Shown here piece by piece: positions 35,449-44,503 of a stretch of DNA of 64,000 nucleotides. The notes beneath the pieces were generated by a model that was given only the letters and a program-made list of their open reading frames with translations, ran no database searches and had not been told where the DNA came from. The position numbers and the translations under genes were made by a program. The DNA is taken from assembly GCA_938002655.1 (NCBI GenBank), contig CALLAC010000001.1, positions 248,001-312,000 on the forward strand, given 5' to 3'. The DNA is from an uncultured Cytophagales bacterium (lineage in GTDB: Bacteria > Bacteroidota > Bacteroidia > Cytophagales > Thermonemataceae). Position 1 is the first letter of the stretch. Each line of letters starts with the position of its first letter.

Positions 35449-36339
35449 TCAAAAATAAAGCCAGTGCCAATGAAATCCATTTCTAAAATTATATTCCAAA
35501 GCGGGGGCAGGTAAGCGAACAGTGCCAAGTGCCCAGCATACTTTTTTGAGCAAGCGGTTTTTGATTGGGATATTTTGCAGGTGAAAATCTAAACCTAAAA
35601 AAATACGCCTGTACGAATGAAACCCATTAGCATTATTTTCAGGCTCGCGAGCAAAAACCATTTCGCTAGCTCCCGTACCTATGGCAAGATTGAGCCAAGA
35701 GGGAAACTTTTTGATTTTTGTCAAATAAGCCAAATCTGCCGAAAGCCAGTAAGTTTGTCCGTTGTAATCTTTGAGCATTTGTTCGGGCAAATTTTTTCCA
35801 AGTATATCAGGACGCAAAGCCGCATAAGGACTTTGCGAAAAAGAAAACTTGAAATGCAAATGCGGTTCTTGCCAGAGTTGCCCTTGCCCCCACCAAAGCA
35901 AAGCTCCTGAAAAATTAGCAAGCAAATCGCCCCAAGATGCTCCATAAGAAGCCGAAAAGCCATCAAAAACTTCGATGGGTGTCATTAAGATTTGGCTTGT
36001 GATAGCTCCCCAAAAAATAGCTTTTTTGTATTGCAAGCCTGTCCATTCAAAAAGTTTGGTACTAGCTCGGCTGATATGATACGCCGAGTAAGCATGTCCG
36101 ATTTTATCTATTTGTCGCCATTGTGGGTTATCGTTAAAAAAATGAAAACTACTGCGAGGGGTATTTTTGTACCAAGCCTCGTTGAGCAGTACCAAAGAAC
36201 TTGCATAAGCTGTTCCGCCTGCTCCCATTACCCAATACAAGCGTTTTGTATGAAGTGATTTGCTAAGCGTATCTTGAGCCGAAAGCTGTAAAGATAGTAG
36301 TAAATGAAAACAAGGCAGAAAAAATATAACTTTGTGCAC
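35449..36339 (-). CDS. DUF2279 periplasmic/outer-membrane protein (GTG start)
   Basis: Secreted protein of a Bacteroidota family (DUF2279) with unknown function. The 296-residue precursor starts with a signal peptide (FFLPCFHLLLSLQLSA) and contains FFNDNPQWRQIDKIGHAYSAYHISR and GFSASYGASWGDLLAN, the family blocks. I use the GTG at 36339. The longer TTG frame (36363) would start at a TAACTTTG promoter box, and the GTG gives a normal signal peptide. It is first in the order DUF2279-tonB-serine hydrolase. Confidence 0.85.
   Translation of the reverse strand: MHKVIFFLPCFHLLLSLQLSAQDTLSKSLHTKRLYWVMGAGGTAYASSLVLLNEAWYKNTPRSSFHFFNDNPQWRQIDKIGHAYSAYHISRASTKLFEWTGLQYKKAIFWGAITSQILMTPIEVFDGFSASYGASWGDLLANFSGALLWWGQGQLWQEPHLHFKFSFSQSPYAALRPDILGKNLPEQMLKDYNGQTYWLSADLAYLTKIKKFPSWLNLAIGTGASEMVFAREPENNANGFHSYRRIFLGLDFHLQNIPIKNRLLKKVCWALGTVRLPAPALEYNFRNGFHWHWLYF
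35450..35457 (-). promoter_or_regulatory. TATTTTTG box overlapping the DUF2279 stop codon
   Basis: Exact minus-strand TAnnTTTG box sharing its last bases with the TGA stop of the upstream gene, 34 bases before the tonB ATG. Confidence 0.35.
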
Positions 36340-36360
36340 TACAAGAATTTTTATTGCAAG

Positions 36361-36368
36361 CAAAGTTA
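36361..36368 (-). promoter_or_regulatory. TAACTTTG -7 box that fixes the DUF2279 start
   Basis: Exact minus-strand TAnnTTTG match (TA-AC-TTTG). The predicted transcription start near 36354 is upstream of the GTG at 36339 but downstream of the TTG at 36363, so it favours the GTG. Confidence 0.4.
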
Positions 36369-36438
36369 CGAAAAAAGATAATTTGAAATGGATGAGCTAG
36401 CAAAACTTAATATTTAGAATACATTTACTCAGGATTTT

Positions 36439-36469
36439 TTTGCACTTTTTGAGGAATACGCTAATTTTG
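36439..36469 (+). promoter_or_regulatory. Two-box promoter of the leucine-type dehydrogenase
   Basis: TTTG (36439-36442), a 19-base spacer, TAATTTTG (36462-36469), then the ATG at 36499. Confidence 0.65.
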
Positions 36470-36498
36470 CGTACTTTTTAAATGCAAAAACTACGCTA

Positions 36499-37590
36499 AT
36501 GCAATCTGTATTCGAGCAATTAGACTTTCATCAGCACGAACAAGTGGTTTTTTGTAACGACCCTCACTCGGGTTTAAAAGCCATTATTGCTATACACAAT
36601 ACTATTTTAGGACCTGCCGCGGGTGGTACACGTATGTGGCTTTACAATTCAGAAGCCGAAGCCCTGAATGATGTTTTGCGTCTTTCAAGAGGAATGACTT
36701 ACAAGAATGCCGTTGCAGGCTTGAATATAGGCGGAGGCAAAGCTGTGATAATTGGCGATGCTCGCAAACATAAATCCGAAGCACTTTTTAGAGCTTTTGG
36801 GCGTTTTGTGGATAGTTTAGCTGGCAAATACATTACTGCCGAAGATGTAGGAGTATGCACGCAAGATATGGAGTTTGTTGCTATGGAAACTCCTTTTGTG
36901 GCAGGAAAACCCAAAAGTTTGGGTGGTGGTGGAGACCCTTCGCCTTTTACAGCTTATGGAGTGTACATTGCCATGAAAGCTTGTGCCAAAAAACTATATG
37001 GCTCTGAAAGTTTGGCAGGTAAAAAAATTGCTGTGCAGGGGGTAGGTCATGTTGGGCAAAATCTTGTAGAACATCTTATCAAAGAAAATGCACAAGTGTT
37101 GATTTCGGATATTTACGAAGACCGCTTACAGGCTATTAAAAATAAGTTTTCGCAAGTGCAAGTTATAGACAAAGAAAATCTCTATGATGCTGAAATGGAT
37201 ATCTATGCTCCTTGTGCTTTGGGAGCTACGCTGAATGATGATACCTTGAGTAGGCTCAAGTGCAAAATTGTGGCAGGTGCGGCTAATAACCAACTTGCCG
37301 ATGAAAACCGCCACGCCGATATGTGCAAGCAAAAAGGTATTTTATATGCTCCTGATTTTCTTATCAATGCAGGTGGAATTATCAATGTTTATTGCGAAAT
37401 TGCAATGCCTGTGTATAATGAAAAAAGAGCCTACGAACAAACAGAAAGAATTTATCAATTTACAACCAATATTATTGAAACTGCTGAAAAAGAAAATATC
37501 AATACACATCAGGCGGCAGTAGCACTTGCTCATAGGCGTATAGAAGCCATTGCCAAACTCAACGCAAATGCTTTTAATCGCAAAAAGTAA
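36499..37590 (+). CDS. Glu/Leu/Phe/Val dehydrogenase, leucine-dehydrogenase type
   Basis: NAD-dependent oxidative deamination of branched-chain amino acids is the usual role of this subgroup. The 363-residue protein has the catalytic lysine region (LSRGMTYKNAVAGLNIGGGKAVI), TAEDVGVCTQDM and the NAD fold IAVQGVGHVGQNLVEHL. A CALGATLND and AGAANNQL pair follows. Its length is typical of leucine/valine dehydrogenase and shorter than glutamate dehydrogenase. mannose-1-phosphate guanylyltransferase follows after 66 bases. Confidence 0.9.
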   Translation: MQSVFEQLDFHQHEQVVFCNDPHSGLKAIIAIHNTILGPAAGGTRMWLYNSEAEALNDVLRLSRGMTYKNAVAGLNIGGGKAVIIGDARKHKSEALFRAFGRFVDSLAGKYITAEDVGVCTQDMEFVAMETPFVAGKPKSLGGGGDPSPFTAYGVYIAMKACAKKLYGSESLAGKKIAVQGVGHVGQNLVEHLIKENAQVLISDIYEDRLQAIKNKFSQVQVIDKENLYDAEMDIYAPCALGATLNDDTLSRLKCKIVAGAANNQLADENRHADMCKQKGILYAPDFLINAGGIINVYCEIAMPVYNEKRAYEQTERIYQFTTNIIETAEKENINTHQAAVALAHRRIEAIAKLNANAFNRKK

Positions 37591-37656
37591 AAAAAATTTA
37601 AGAAAATTTCTCAAATTCTCTGACTAAAAACTTTAAGCCGAAAGTATTACGAGAAA

Positions 37657-38763
37657 ATGGCATCAAAACATTGGTACGCTGTAATCATGGCTGGAGGCAT
37701 AGGTACAAGGTTCTGGCCTTTTAGCCGTCAGCATTTTCCTAAACAATTTCACGATATTTTAGGAACAGGAAAAACGCTTATTCAGCAAACCGTAGAGCGT
37801 TTTAAGCAAGTTTGTCCATCGGAAAATATATATATTGTGGGCAGTAAAGAACATGAAGCTCTTTTTTACGAGCAATTACCCGATTTTGCTCCGCATCAGT
37901 TTGTTCTTGAACCTAATCGTCGTAATACAGCTCCTTGCATTGCATACAGTACTTTCAAAATTTTTCAAAAAGATAAGAAAGCTAATTTAGTGGTTTCACC
38001 TGCCGACCACTACATCAGCAATGAAAAAGAATTTGCCAAAACTATTCAAAAAGCACTCAAAGAAACTTCTCATAAAGATATTCTAGTTACTTTGGGCATA
38101 GAGCCTACGCGTCCTGATACAGGTTATGGATATATTCAATATTGCGAAGAAAAAACAAGCCTTTGGAAAAAGGTTTTAGGAATTAGTTCAATTATCAAGA
38201 AAGTAAAACTTTTTGCTGAAAAGCCTCCCTTAGAGCTTGCCATAGAGTTTTTGCGTAGCGGCGATTTCCTTTGGAATGCAGGCATTTTTATCTGGAATGC
38301 TCAGACGATTCTCAAAGAATTTGAAATTCATTTACCCGATATTTATGAAGCTTTTTGGGAAATCAAAGATAGTTTCTTTACCGAACAAGAAAGCAAAGCT
38401 GTTGAAAAAGCCTATACGCAATGCCGTGCTATTTCCATAGATTATGGCATTATGGAAAAATCGGAGCACGTTTTTGTTATTCCTGCGAGTTTTGGTTGGT
38501 CTGATTTAGGTACTTGGAAATCGCTTTTTGAGCTAAGCCCCAAAGATGAAAAGCAGAACGTTATCAGAGGAAATATAGTGGCTTTGGATACAGAAAATTG
38601 CATCATTCAAACACCTGATAATCGTTTGGTTATTGTAAAAGGTTTGCAAAATTTTATTGTAGCCGAATATAAAAACGCTTTGATGATTTGCCCCAAAGAC
38701 GAAGAGCAGAGTGTCAAGGAATTTGTAAGTATTGCAGAAAAGAAAGGACGAGAGTTTGTTTGA
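37657..38763 (+). CDS. Mannose-1-phosphate guanylyltransferase
   Basis: Makes GDP-mannose from mannose-1-phosphate and GTP for glycan synthesis. The 368-residue protein has the nucleotidyltransferase signature AGGIGTRFWPFSR and FPKQF, then VVSPADHYI, TGYGYIQY and the mannose site ASFGWSDLGTWKSL. It lacks the C-terminal isomerase domain of bifunctional forms. Downstream genes (FucP-type MFS transporter, nuoC) are not glycan enzymes, so its glycan partners are elsewhere. Confidence 0.93.
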   Translation: MASKHWYAVIMAGGIGTRFWPFSRQHFPKQFHDILGTGKTLIQQTVERFKQVCPSENIYIVGSKEHEALFYEQLPDFAPHQFVLEPNRRNTAPCIAYSTFKIFQKDKKANLVVSPADHYISNEKEFAKTIQKALKETSHKDILVTLGIEPTRPDTGYGYIQYCEEKTSLWKKVLGISSIIKKVKLFAEKPPLELAIEFLRSGDFLWNAGIFIWNAQTILKEFEIHLPDIYEAFWEIKDSFFTEQESKAVEKAYTQCRAISIDYGIMEKSEHVFVIPASFGWSDLGTWKSLFELSPKDEKQNVIRGNIVALDTENCIIQTPDNRLVIVKGLQNFIVAEYKNALMICPKDEEQSVKEFVSIAEKKGREFV

Positions 38764-38834
38764 AAAGTGAGTGATAGGAATAAAAAACAAAAGCAGAATC
38801 ATAAACTTTCCAACTTCAATCCTCAAATCTTTGT

Positions 38835-40061
38835 ATGTATCGTTTTGCACTCATTATTTTTGGAATTTTCTTTTTTGTATTTGGCTTTGTAACTTGGCTC
38901 AATAGCGTGCTAATTCCTTATCTGAAAATTGTTTGCCAACTGCAAAGCAACTGGCAAGCCTATTTGGTAGCATTTGCTTTTTATATTTCATATTTTCTGA
39001 TGGCTTTGCCTTCGGCTTGGTTTTTAGAAAAAGTAGGTTTTCAGAAAGGAATGGCTTGGGGCTTGCTGATAATGGCAATGGGTTCGCTGATGTTTATTCC
39101 CGCCGCCGAAAATAGATTGTATGAAATTTTTTTGGCAGGGTTATTTACACAAGGTACAGGACTTACAATTTTGCAAACGGCTGTCAATCCTTTTGTCGCT
39201 ATACTGGGTAAGCCCGAAAGTGCCGCCCAACGCATTAGCATTATGGGTATTGCCAACAAAACCGCAGGCATTATCAGCCCGATTGTACTGGGTTTTATTG
39301 TTTTCAGTGATATTGAAAGCATTGAAAAACAACTTTCTATTGCTTCAAATGCACAAAAAGACCAAATCTTGACCCAACTTGCCAGCAAAGTAATTGAGCC
39401 TTATAGCATGATGGCTCTGCTGCTTGTACTGCTTGCTGTAATGATACGCTTCGTTTCGCTACCTAATGTAGCACCTCAGAGCATAGAAAGTGATAGCTCC
39501 AAATCTTTGTGGCAATATCCGCAATTGGTTTTAGGGATGATAGCACTGTTTTTGTACGTAGGAGTAGAAGTGATTGCGGGCGATACCATTATTCAGTATG
39601 GAATTTCGTGGGGATATAGCAAGCAAGAAGCCAAATTTTTCACTTCTTTCACACTGACAGGCATGCTTGTGGGCTATGTGATAGCGATTTTCACTATTCC
39701 TCGTTTTCTTTCGCAGGCAAAGGTGCTGACGATTTCGGCAATTCTGGGGGGAGTTTTTAGCATACTTATTCTGCTTACTGAAAAAGCTTTTTCGGTAATG
39801 GCGGTAGCTCTTTTGGGGCTAGCAAATTCTGTAATGTGGCCTGCTATTTTTCCGCTTGCCATAGCCGATTTAGGCAAAAATACTTCCAAAGGTTCAGCTT
39901 TGCTCATTATGGCAATAGCAGGAGGAGCTTTGATGCCTTTGCTGTATGGTAGTATTGCCGATTGGCTCAAAAGTGAGCGTTTGGCTTATGCAATGCTTGT
40001 GCCTGCATACCTTTTTATTGCTTATTATGGAGCAAAGGGTTACAAAAAACGTAATTGGTAA
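38835..40061 (+). CDS. FucP-type sugar MFS transporter
   Basis: Proton-coupled sugar uptake in the inner membrane; fucose, glucose or galactose are typical for the family. The 408-residue protein has twelve hydrophobic helices and the FucP-family features FFVFGFVTWLN, FYISYFLMALPSAW, NPFVAILG and GVEVIAGDTIIQY. The final codons meet nuoC in a TAATG overlap. Confidence 0.9.
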   Translation: MYRFALIIFGIFFFVFGFVTWLNSVLIPYLKIVCQLQSNWQAYLVAFAFYISYFLMALPSAWFLEKVGFQKGMAWGLLIMAMGSLMFIPAAENRLYEIFLAGLFTQGTGLTILQTAVNPFVAILGKPESAAQRISIMGIANKTAGIISPIVLGFIVFSDIESIEKQLSIASNAQKDQILTQLASKVIEPYSMMALLLVLLAVMIRFVSLPNVAPQSIESDSSKSLWQYPQLVLGMIALFLYVGVEVIAGDTIIQYGISWGYSKQEAKFFTSFTLTGMLVGYVIAIFTIPRFLSQAKVLTISAILGGVFSILILLTEKAFSVMAVALLGLANSVMWPAIFPLAIADLGKNTSKGSALLIMAIAGGALMPLLYGSIADWLKSERLAYAMLVPAYLFIAYYGAKGYKKRNW

Positions 40062-40561
40062 TGGATAGCGAAGCAATCAAACAACTATTGCAAGAAAAAT
40101 TTGGTGAAAATTGCATTATTGCCGAAGATAAACGCTCACCGCAAACTATTTGGCAAGTTCCTGCCGAACTTTTGCCTGAAATATGCTCTTTTCTACAACA
40201 AAATTCACAAACCTATTTTGATTTTCTTTCTTGCATTACAGGTATTGATAATGGCAAGGAAGCGGGTACAATGGAAGTGATTTACTACTTGTATTCCATT
40301 CCTTACCAACATTGGGCGGTTTTGAAGGTGCTTGTAGCTCGTAATGCCGAAAACGAGCCTTTGCCCCAAGTTCCTACGATAAGTCATATTTGGAAAGCCG
40401 CCGATTGGCACGAAAGAGAAATTTTTGATTTGCTGGGCATTCATTTTACCAATCATCCCGATTTGAGGCGTATTCTTTTACCTGCCGATTGGCAAGGGCA
40501 CCCCCTTCGCAAAGATTACACAGCCCAAGAAAATTATCATGGCCTGCGAGTAAAATACTGA
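40061..40561 (+). CDS. nuoC: NADH-quinone oxidoreductase subunit C, isolated
   Basis: Peripheral-arm subunit of respiratory complex I. The 166-residue protein shows the 30-kDa subunit motifs HIWKAADWHEREIFDLLGIHF and DLRRILLPADWQGHPLRKDY. The ATG shares its A with the preceding stop (TAATG), so translation is coupled to the sugar transporter. No nuoA, B or D is beside it; the next gene is on the other strand with 2 bases between. Confidence 0.93.
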   Translation: MDSEAIKQLLQEKFGENCIIAEDKRSPQTIWQVPAELLPEICSFLQQNSQTYFDFLSCITGIDNGKEAGTMEVIYYLYSIPYQHWAVLKVLVARNAENEPLPQVPTISHIWKAADWHEREIFDLLGIHFTNHPDLRRILLPADWQGHPLRKDYTAQENYHGLRVKY

Positions 40562-40563
40562 CT

Positions 40564-41178
40564 TTATTCGCCTGTACCCTTCGCTCGGCTTGCCCAAATG
40601 CTCCCTTTTATACGAAATCGCCAAGGTAAGAAAGCATCTTCTTCGGCATAAGCAATACCTACACGTGTAGAGGCAAGAATTTCAAAATTTTCTTTGGCAA
40701 ACTGGTTTTCGGCTATCCAAATAGTATTTCCCCAAAGAATTTCGCCATAATGCTTTCTTGTTATGCCCAAAGCCTGTGATAGAGCACCCGGTCCTGCTGT
40801 AAGTTGGGGCTTTATTTTGGCAAAATTACGTCTTTGAAGCATTGTTTCAATGCCTGTCAGCGGCTCAATGGCACGCACCAAAACGGCATCGGCTTGGCCT
40901 TTTATGTTGGTAACTACATTGAAAAGCGAGTGCATACCATAACACAAATACACGTAAGCTCTACCCCCTTCCTCAAACATGATTTGCGTACGCTCTGTAT
41001 AGCGATTTCGATGAGCGTGGCAGGCTTTATCGCTTTTGCCACAATAGGCTTCAGTTTCTACAATTCTGCCCCCTGTGATTTTCCCTTCAATGTGGGTAAA
41101 AAGATATTTCCCCAATAAATCCTGAGCTATTTGTACTACATCGGCTCTTGTGTAAAATTCTTTGGAAAGTTTTTGCAT
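40564..41178 (-). CDS. DNA-3-methyladenine glycosylase (AAG/MPG family)
   Basis: Base-excision repair enzyme removing alkylated and deaminated purines. The 204-residue protein has FYTRADVVQIAQDLLGK, GRIVETEAY with the catalytic Glu, DKACHA and AYVYLCYGMHSLFNVVT, then LTAGPGALSQALGI and the ILASTRVGI segment. The frame is open to 41418, but the family starts at the ATG at 41178, and a promoter box lies at 41232. It converges on nuoC. Confidence 0.93.
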   Translation of the reverse strand: MQKLSKEFYTRADVVQIAQDLLGKYLFTHIEGKITGGRIVETEAYCGKSDKACHAHRNRYTERTQIMFEEGGRAYVYLCYGMHSLFNVVTNIKGQADAVLVRAIEPLTGIETMLQRRNFAKIKPQLTAGPGALSQALGITRKHYGEILWGNTIWIAENQFAKENFEILASTRVGIAYAEEDAFLPWRFRIKGSIWASRAKGTGE

Positions 41179-41231
41179 AAAAAAGGTGTTTGAAGTAAAT
41201 TTTTCGTAGTTCTGAAAATGAAAGCCGCACA

Positions 41232-41239
41232 CAAATTTA
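41232..41239 (-). promoter_or_regulatory. TAAATTTG -7 box upstream of the DNA glycosylase
   Basis: Exact minus-strand TAnnTTTG match 54 bases before the ATG at 41178, inside the frame extension, which argues against the longer protein. Confidence 0.4.
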
Positions 41240-41299
41240 GCAAGGCTTTTCAAAGAAAGTTTGGAGAACCTGTTGTAGTCAGAAAAACTGTGCGTATGC

Positions 41300-41345
41300 A
41301 AAAAAAATGCTTTTAGCAAGGCACCTGCTTGCGTGCTGATATACC
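41300..41345 (-). terminator. Probable terminator after porZ
   Basis: On the minus strand GCAAG and CTTGC arms enclose a 7-base loop, followed by AAAAGCA and a run of eight T. It lies about 60 bases past the porZ stop. Confidence 0.5.
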
Positions 41346-41404
41346 TTGTAATCGTTACGGAAAAGTTTTGCCAATACCATGTTGCAAGTAATTTGAAGGG
41401 CTTC

Positions 41405-43669
41405 TCAGAGTACAGCAATTTTAGCTACTTCTTCTGCTTTGCCTTCGGCATTTACAGAAAAAACTAAGTACATGCCTGGTGCGGCACGTCTGCCATTATA
41501 ATCTCTTAGGTTCCAAGTAGCTGTGCCACCTTTGGCGTTGGTTTGATAAATGAGTGTACCCGATAAATCAGTAATTTTGACTTCGGCGTTTTCGGAAAGT
41601 CCTTCAATGCCTACAAGCCCCGAAAAATCGGGCTTTACAGGGTTAGGAAAGACTTTTACTTTTCCTAAGTTTTCAGAAGCCAGTGTTACTCCTTCTCGAA
41701 ACGAACACAAACCTTGATTGGTAGTAATGAAAACTTCGCCGTTTCTGTCGTTTATGTTTATATGGCGAATTTGGTTGGAAATTAGAGGACTATTCTCGGC
41801 AGTAAAATGAGCTACAAGATTGCTTGTAGTGGCATCAAAAAGGTATACTCCGTTGTTGCGAGTGCCAAACCATTTCCGATTGGCTCCATCTATGGCAATG
41901 GCTGTTACGGCAATACTTTCTAGCAATTGTCTGCGTTCAAAAATAGGGAAAGTAACTTCAAAATTGCTGTTGAAGACATTTTGTGGGTTGAAAACGGTCA
42001 TTACACCACTTTCGGAGCCGAGCCAAATTACGCCGTTGCGGTCAATGGCAATGGAAAGAATATTAGGATTGGTAAGTTTGCCATTGGTAGGCGTAAGATG
42101 TTTATTTTGCCCGCCTTCGGTATCGCATACCCATACGCCTGTGGCAGCGGATGTAGGTGAAAGTCTTATCCATTTGTAACCTCTGGAGTCTATCACAATA
42201 TCTTCGGGAAAGCGTGTTGCAGGATTGAAACCGAAACTTTGCCAAGTGCCATTGGCTCTACGACAAAGCAAAGAGTTCGTTGCTCCGTATCTACCTGCCC
42301 ATAAATTACCCTGATTATCAGTAGCCAAAGCCGAAATTTTAACATCACTATCGCCAAAAAAAGGCGTATTGGGGGTAGTTTCATCTATGACACTAAAAGT
42401 GCCTGTTTCTAGATTTTGTTCAATAATTCCATTGCCAAACGAGCCAATGCTCAAAGTTTTTTGCGAAGCATTGTAAGTGGCACAATTCAAGTCAAAGGCA
42501 AAAGGCATAGGTAAAGTATTGGGCAAATTCTGAAAGTGGTAGCTTTGCCAAAAACCTTCGGAAAAAATATCAAAGCCCTCAGTATTGTTCAGATTGGCAT
42601 AACTGCTGTTGTAACCACCCGAAAGAGCTAAAATTTTTCCTGCAAAATAAAGAGTTTTCCAGTTTCTTATACTGAAAGTGCCGTTAGGGCTGTAAGATTG
42701 GAACACTCCTTCCCAATTAGAAAGCAAGCCATTGATTGCATCAGCTATCCAAAAACGATTGTTTATTTTCTGAATAGCGTTTACTTTTTGAAAAATTGGA
42801 TTAAATAAATTGCTGACTACTCCCGCTGAATTGAGCCAAATCACTTGATTATTTTGTGATACAGCAAGTTGGTTATCAATATTTTGTAAGTTGTTGTAGC
42901 CGTTAATAGGCATACCTGCTACAACTTGCCAAGTGGTAGGGTTGATGAGTTGGTACAAGCCAAAACCTTCTATTGAGGCATACAATACATTATGCGAGAA
43001 AACAATATTTTGTACGGCTACATTGGCAGGCAAACCGCTACCTACTCCAAAAAACTGCCAACTATGAAAGTCTTGTAAATTGGCAGAAACATTTGCAAAA
43101 CGCACTCCCTGAGGGGTAGCTAAATAAAATCGTAAGCCATCGGAAGCAATGGCATGTACGGGCAAGTTATTTCCTGTTGCACCCAAATTTTTCCAAGTTT
43201 CGCGGATTTCGTTTCTTTCCAAATCTACTACTATCACACCAAAATTAGTTGCTAGATACGCCCAACGCCCTTGTAAGAAAATATGATTGATGCTTTTCAG
43301 ATTTTCGGCAACTATGTTGGTATTGCGAATAGCAGATAAATTGATGATATTTTTGCCTGAAAGTATGTCTATATTTCCGTTGAAATAAGCAATAACAATT
43401 TTTTGATACTCTGCAGAATAAGCTATTTGCGTGGCTTGTGCTTCTGCCAGTCCGTTGTTTTTAGAAAGAATTTTCGTAGAGTTATCCTCTAAATTATACA
43501 CAAAAATTCCTGATTGAGCTAAGGCATAGACTTTGCTTTCGCTTACTGCCAAAGATTTTACAGAACGATAAGGCAAATGCACTCGCCAACTGCCCAAAGG
43601 GATATTTTCTTGGGCAAAAGCATAAGCAGAAACTTGAAAAATAAGGCAAAAAATTGCTATTTTTTTCAT
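41405..43669 (-). CDS. porZ: Type IX secretion protein PorZ
   Basis: Surface component of the T9SS attachment complex; in Porphyromonas it delivers anionic LPS to the sortase PorU. The 754-residue precursor has a signal peptide (about 1-20) and two seven-bladed propeller-like regions with repeated blade motifs (GIFVYNLED, GLRFYLATPQGVRF, GVIWLGSESGVMTVF, GNLWAGRYG). It ends in a C-terminal T9SS sorting domain with a VFPNPVKPD start and APGMYLVFSV near the end. The start is the ATG at 43669. It follows lptB by 1 base, so the two are co-transcribed. Confidence 0.87.
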   Translation of the reverse strand: MKKIAIFCLIFQVSAYAFAQENIPLGSWRVHLPYRSVKSLAVSESKVYALAQSGIFVYNLEDNSTKILSKNNGLAEAQATQIAYSAEYQKIVIAYFNGNIDILSGKNIINLSAIRNTNIVAENLKSINHIFLQGRWAYLATNFGVIVVDLERNEIRETWKNLGATGNNLPVHAIASDGLRFYLATPQGVRFANVSANLQDFHSWQFFGVGSGLPANVAVQNIVFSHNVLYASIEGFGLYQLINPTTWQVVAGMPINGYNNLQNIDNQLAVSQNNQVIWLNSAGVVSNLFNPIFQKVNAIQKINNRFWIADAINGLLSNWEGVFQSYSPNGTFSIRNWKTLYFAGKILALSGGYNSSYANLNNTEGFDIFSEGFWQSYHFQNLPNTLPMPFAFDLNCATYNASQKTLSIGSFGNGIIEQNLETGTFSVIDETTPNTPFFGDSDVKISALATDNQGNLWAGRYGATNSLLCRRANGTWQSFGFNPATRFPEDIVIDSRGYKWIRLSPTSAATGVWVCDTEGGQNKHLTPTNGKLTNPNILSIAIDRNGVIWLGSESGVMTVFNPQNVFNSNFEVTFPIFERRQLLESIAVTAIAIDGANRKWFGTRNNGVYLFDATTSNLVAHFTAENSPLISNQIRHININDRNGEVFITTNQGLCSFREGVTLASENLGKVKVFPNPVKPDFSGLVGIEGLSENAEVKITDLSGTLIYQTNAKGGTATWNLRDYNGRRAAPGMYLVFSVNAEGKAEEVAKIAVL

Positions 43670-43670
43670 T

Positions 43671-44411
43671 TCACATGTCAAATTTTTTCCTTTTGAACTC
43701 ATACAATTCGCCAAGATATTTGGCTCTTACTTCTTTATCGTTTACCAACTCTTCGGGAATACCTTCTTTGAATACTTTGCCTTCACTCATTACATACACC
43801 CAATCGGTGATAGAGAGTGTTTCGTCGGCATTGTGGTCGGTAATTAGTACTCCTAAATTTTTGAATTTGAGTTTATAGACAATCTTTTGAATTTCCTCTA
43901 CTGCCAGCGGATCTACACCTGCAAAAGGCTCATCGAGCAAGATAAATTTGGGATTGGTAGCTAGGGCTCTTGCAATTTCGGTGCGTCTGCGTTCTCCTCC
44001 TGAAAGCACTTTTCCCATACTTTTTCTGACGTGAGTGAGGTTAAATTCTTCCAAAAGGGCTTCGGTGCGTTCTTTTTGTTCTTGTTTGGAAAGGTTAGTC
44101 ATTTCCAAAACGGCTTTGATATTATCTTCTACACTCAAATTTCTGAAAACCGAAGCCTCTTGTGCCAAGTAGCCCAAGCCCATTCTTGCTCTCTTGAACA
44201 TTGGCAGTTGGGTGATATCTTCATTATCTACGAATATTTTGCCTTCATCGGGCTTTACGAGGCCTACGGTCATATAGAAAGTAGTAGTTTTTCCTGCTCC
44301 GTTGTGTCCTAAAAGTCCGACAATTTGCCCTTGTTCTACCTGAATAGAAACATTATTTACTACATAACGCTTGCCATATTTCTTGATTAAATTTTCTGCT
44401 CGTAGTTGCAT
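43671..44411 (-). CDS. lptB: LPS export ABC transporter ATPase LptB
   Basis: ATPase of the Lpt machine that moves lipopolysaccharide to the outer membrane. The 246-residue protein has Walker A GHNGAGKTT, the Q-loop GYLAQEASVFRNLSVEDN, the signature LSGGERRR, and Walker B ILLDEPFAGVDP, all in the LptB form. The ATG at 44411 is used; the frame is open to 44486. Downstream porZ begins after 1 base; lptC/F/G are not in the window. Confidence 0.95.
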   Translation of the reverse strand: MQLRAENLIKKYGKRYVVNNVSIQVEQGQIVGLLGHNGAGKTTTFYMTVGLVKPDEGKIFVDNEDITQLPMFKRARMGLGYLAQEASVFRNLSVEDNIKAVLEMTNLSKQEQKERTEALLEEFNLTHVRKSMGKVLSGGERRRTEIARALATNPKFILLDEPFAGVDPLAVEEIQKIVYKLKFKNLGVLITDHNADETLSITDWVYVMSEGKVFKEGIPEELVNDKEVRAKYLGELYEFKRKKFDM

Positions 44412-44472
44412 AATGAGTGTTTTTCTTTTTGCTGACGCAAAATTTATTCCATTTTTTACTTCATACAAACCT

Positions 44473-44493
44473 CCCCAAAGTTGCACTTTGGGG
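44473..44493. repeat. Perfect CCCCAAAG hairpin
   Basis: CCCCAAAG, a 5-base loop, and CTTTGGGG form a perfect 8-bp GC-rich stem between lptB and the dipeptidase, 11 bases past the dipeptidase stop. No T run follows on the minus strand. It differs in sequence from the AAACCTATGAGG family. Confidence 0.7.
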
Positions 44494-44503
44494 AATGGGG
44501 TCT

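Noticed and set aside
41179-41418. 80-codon N-terminal extension of the DNA glycosylase frame
   Set aside because: No family member has it, and both a porZ terminator and a TAAATTTG promoter box lie inside it.
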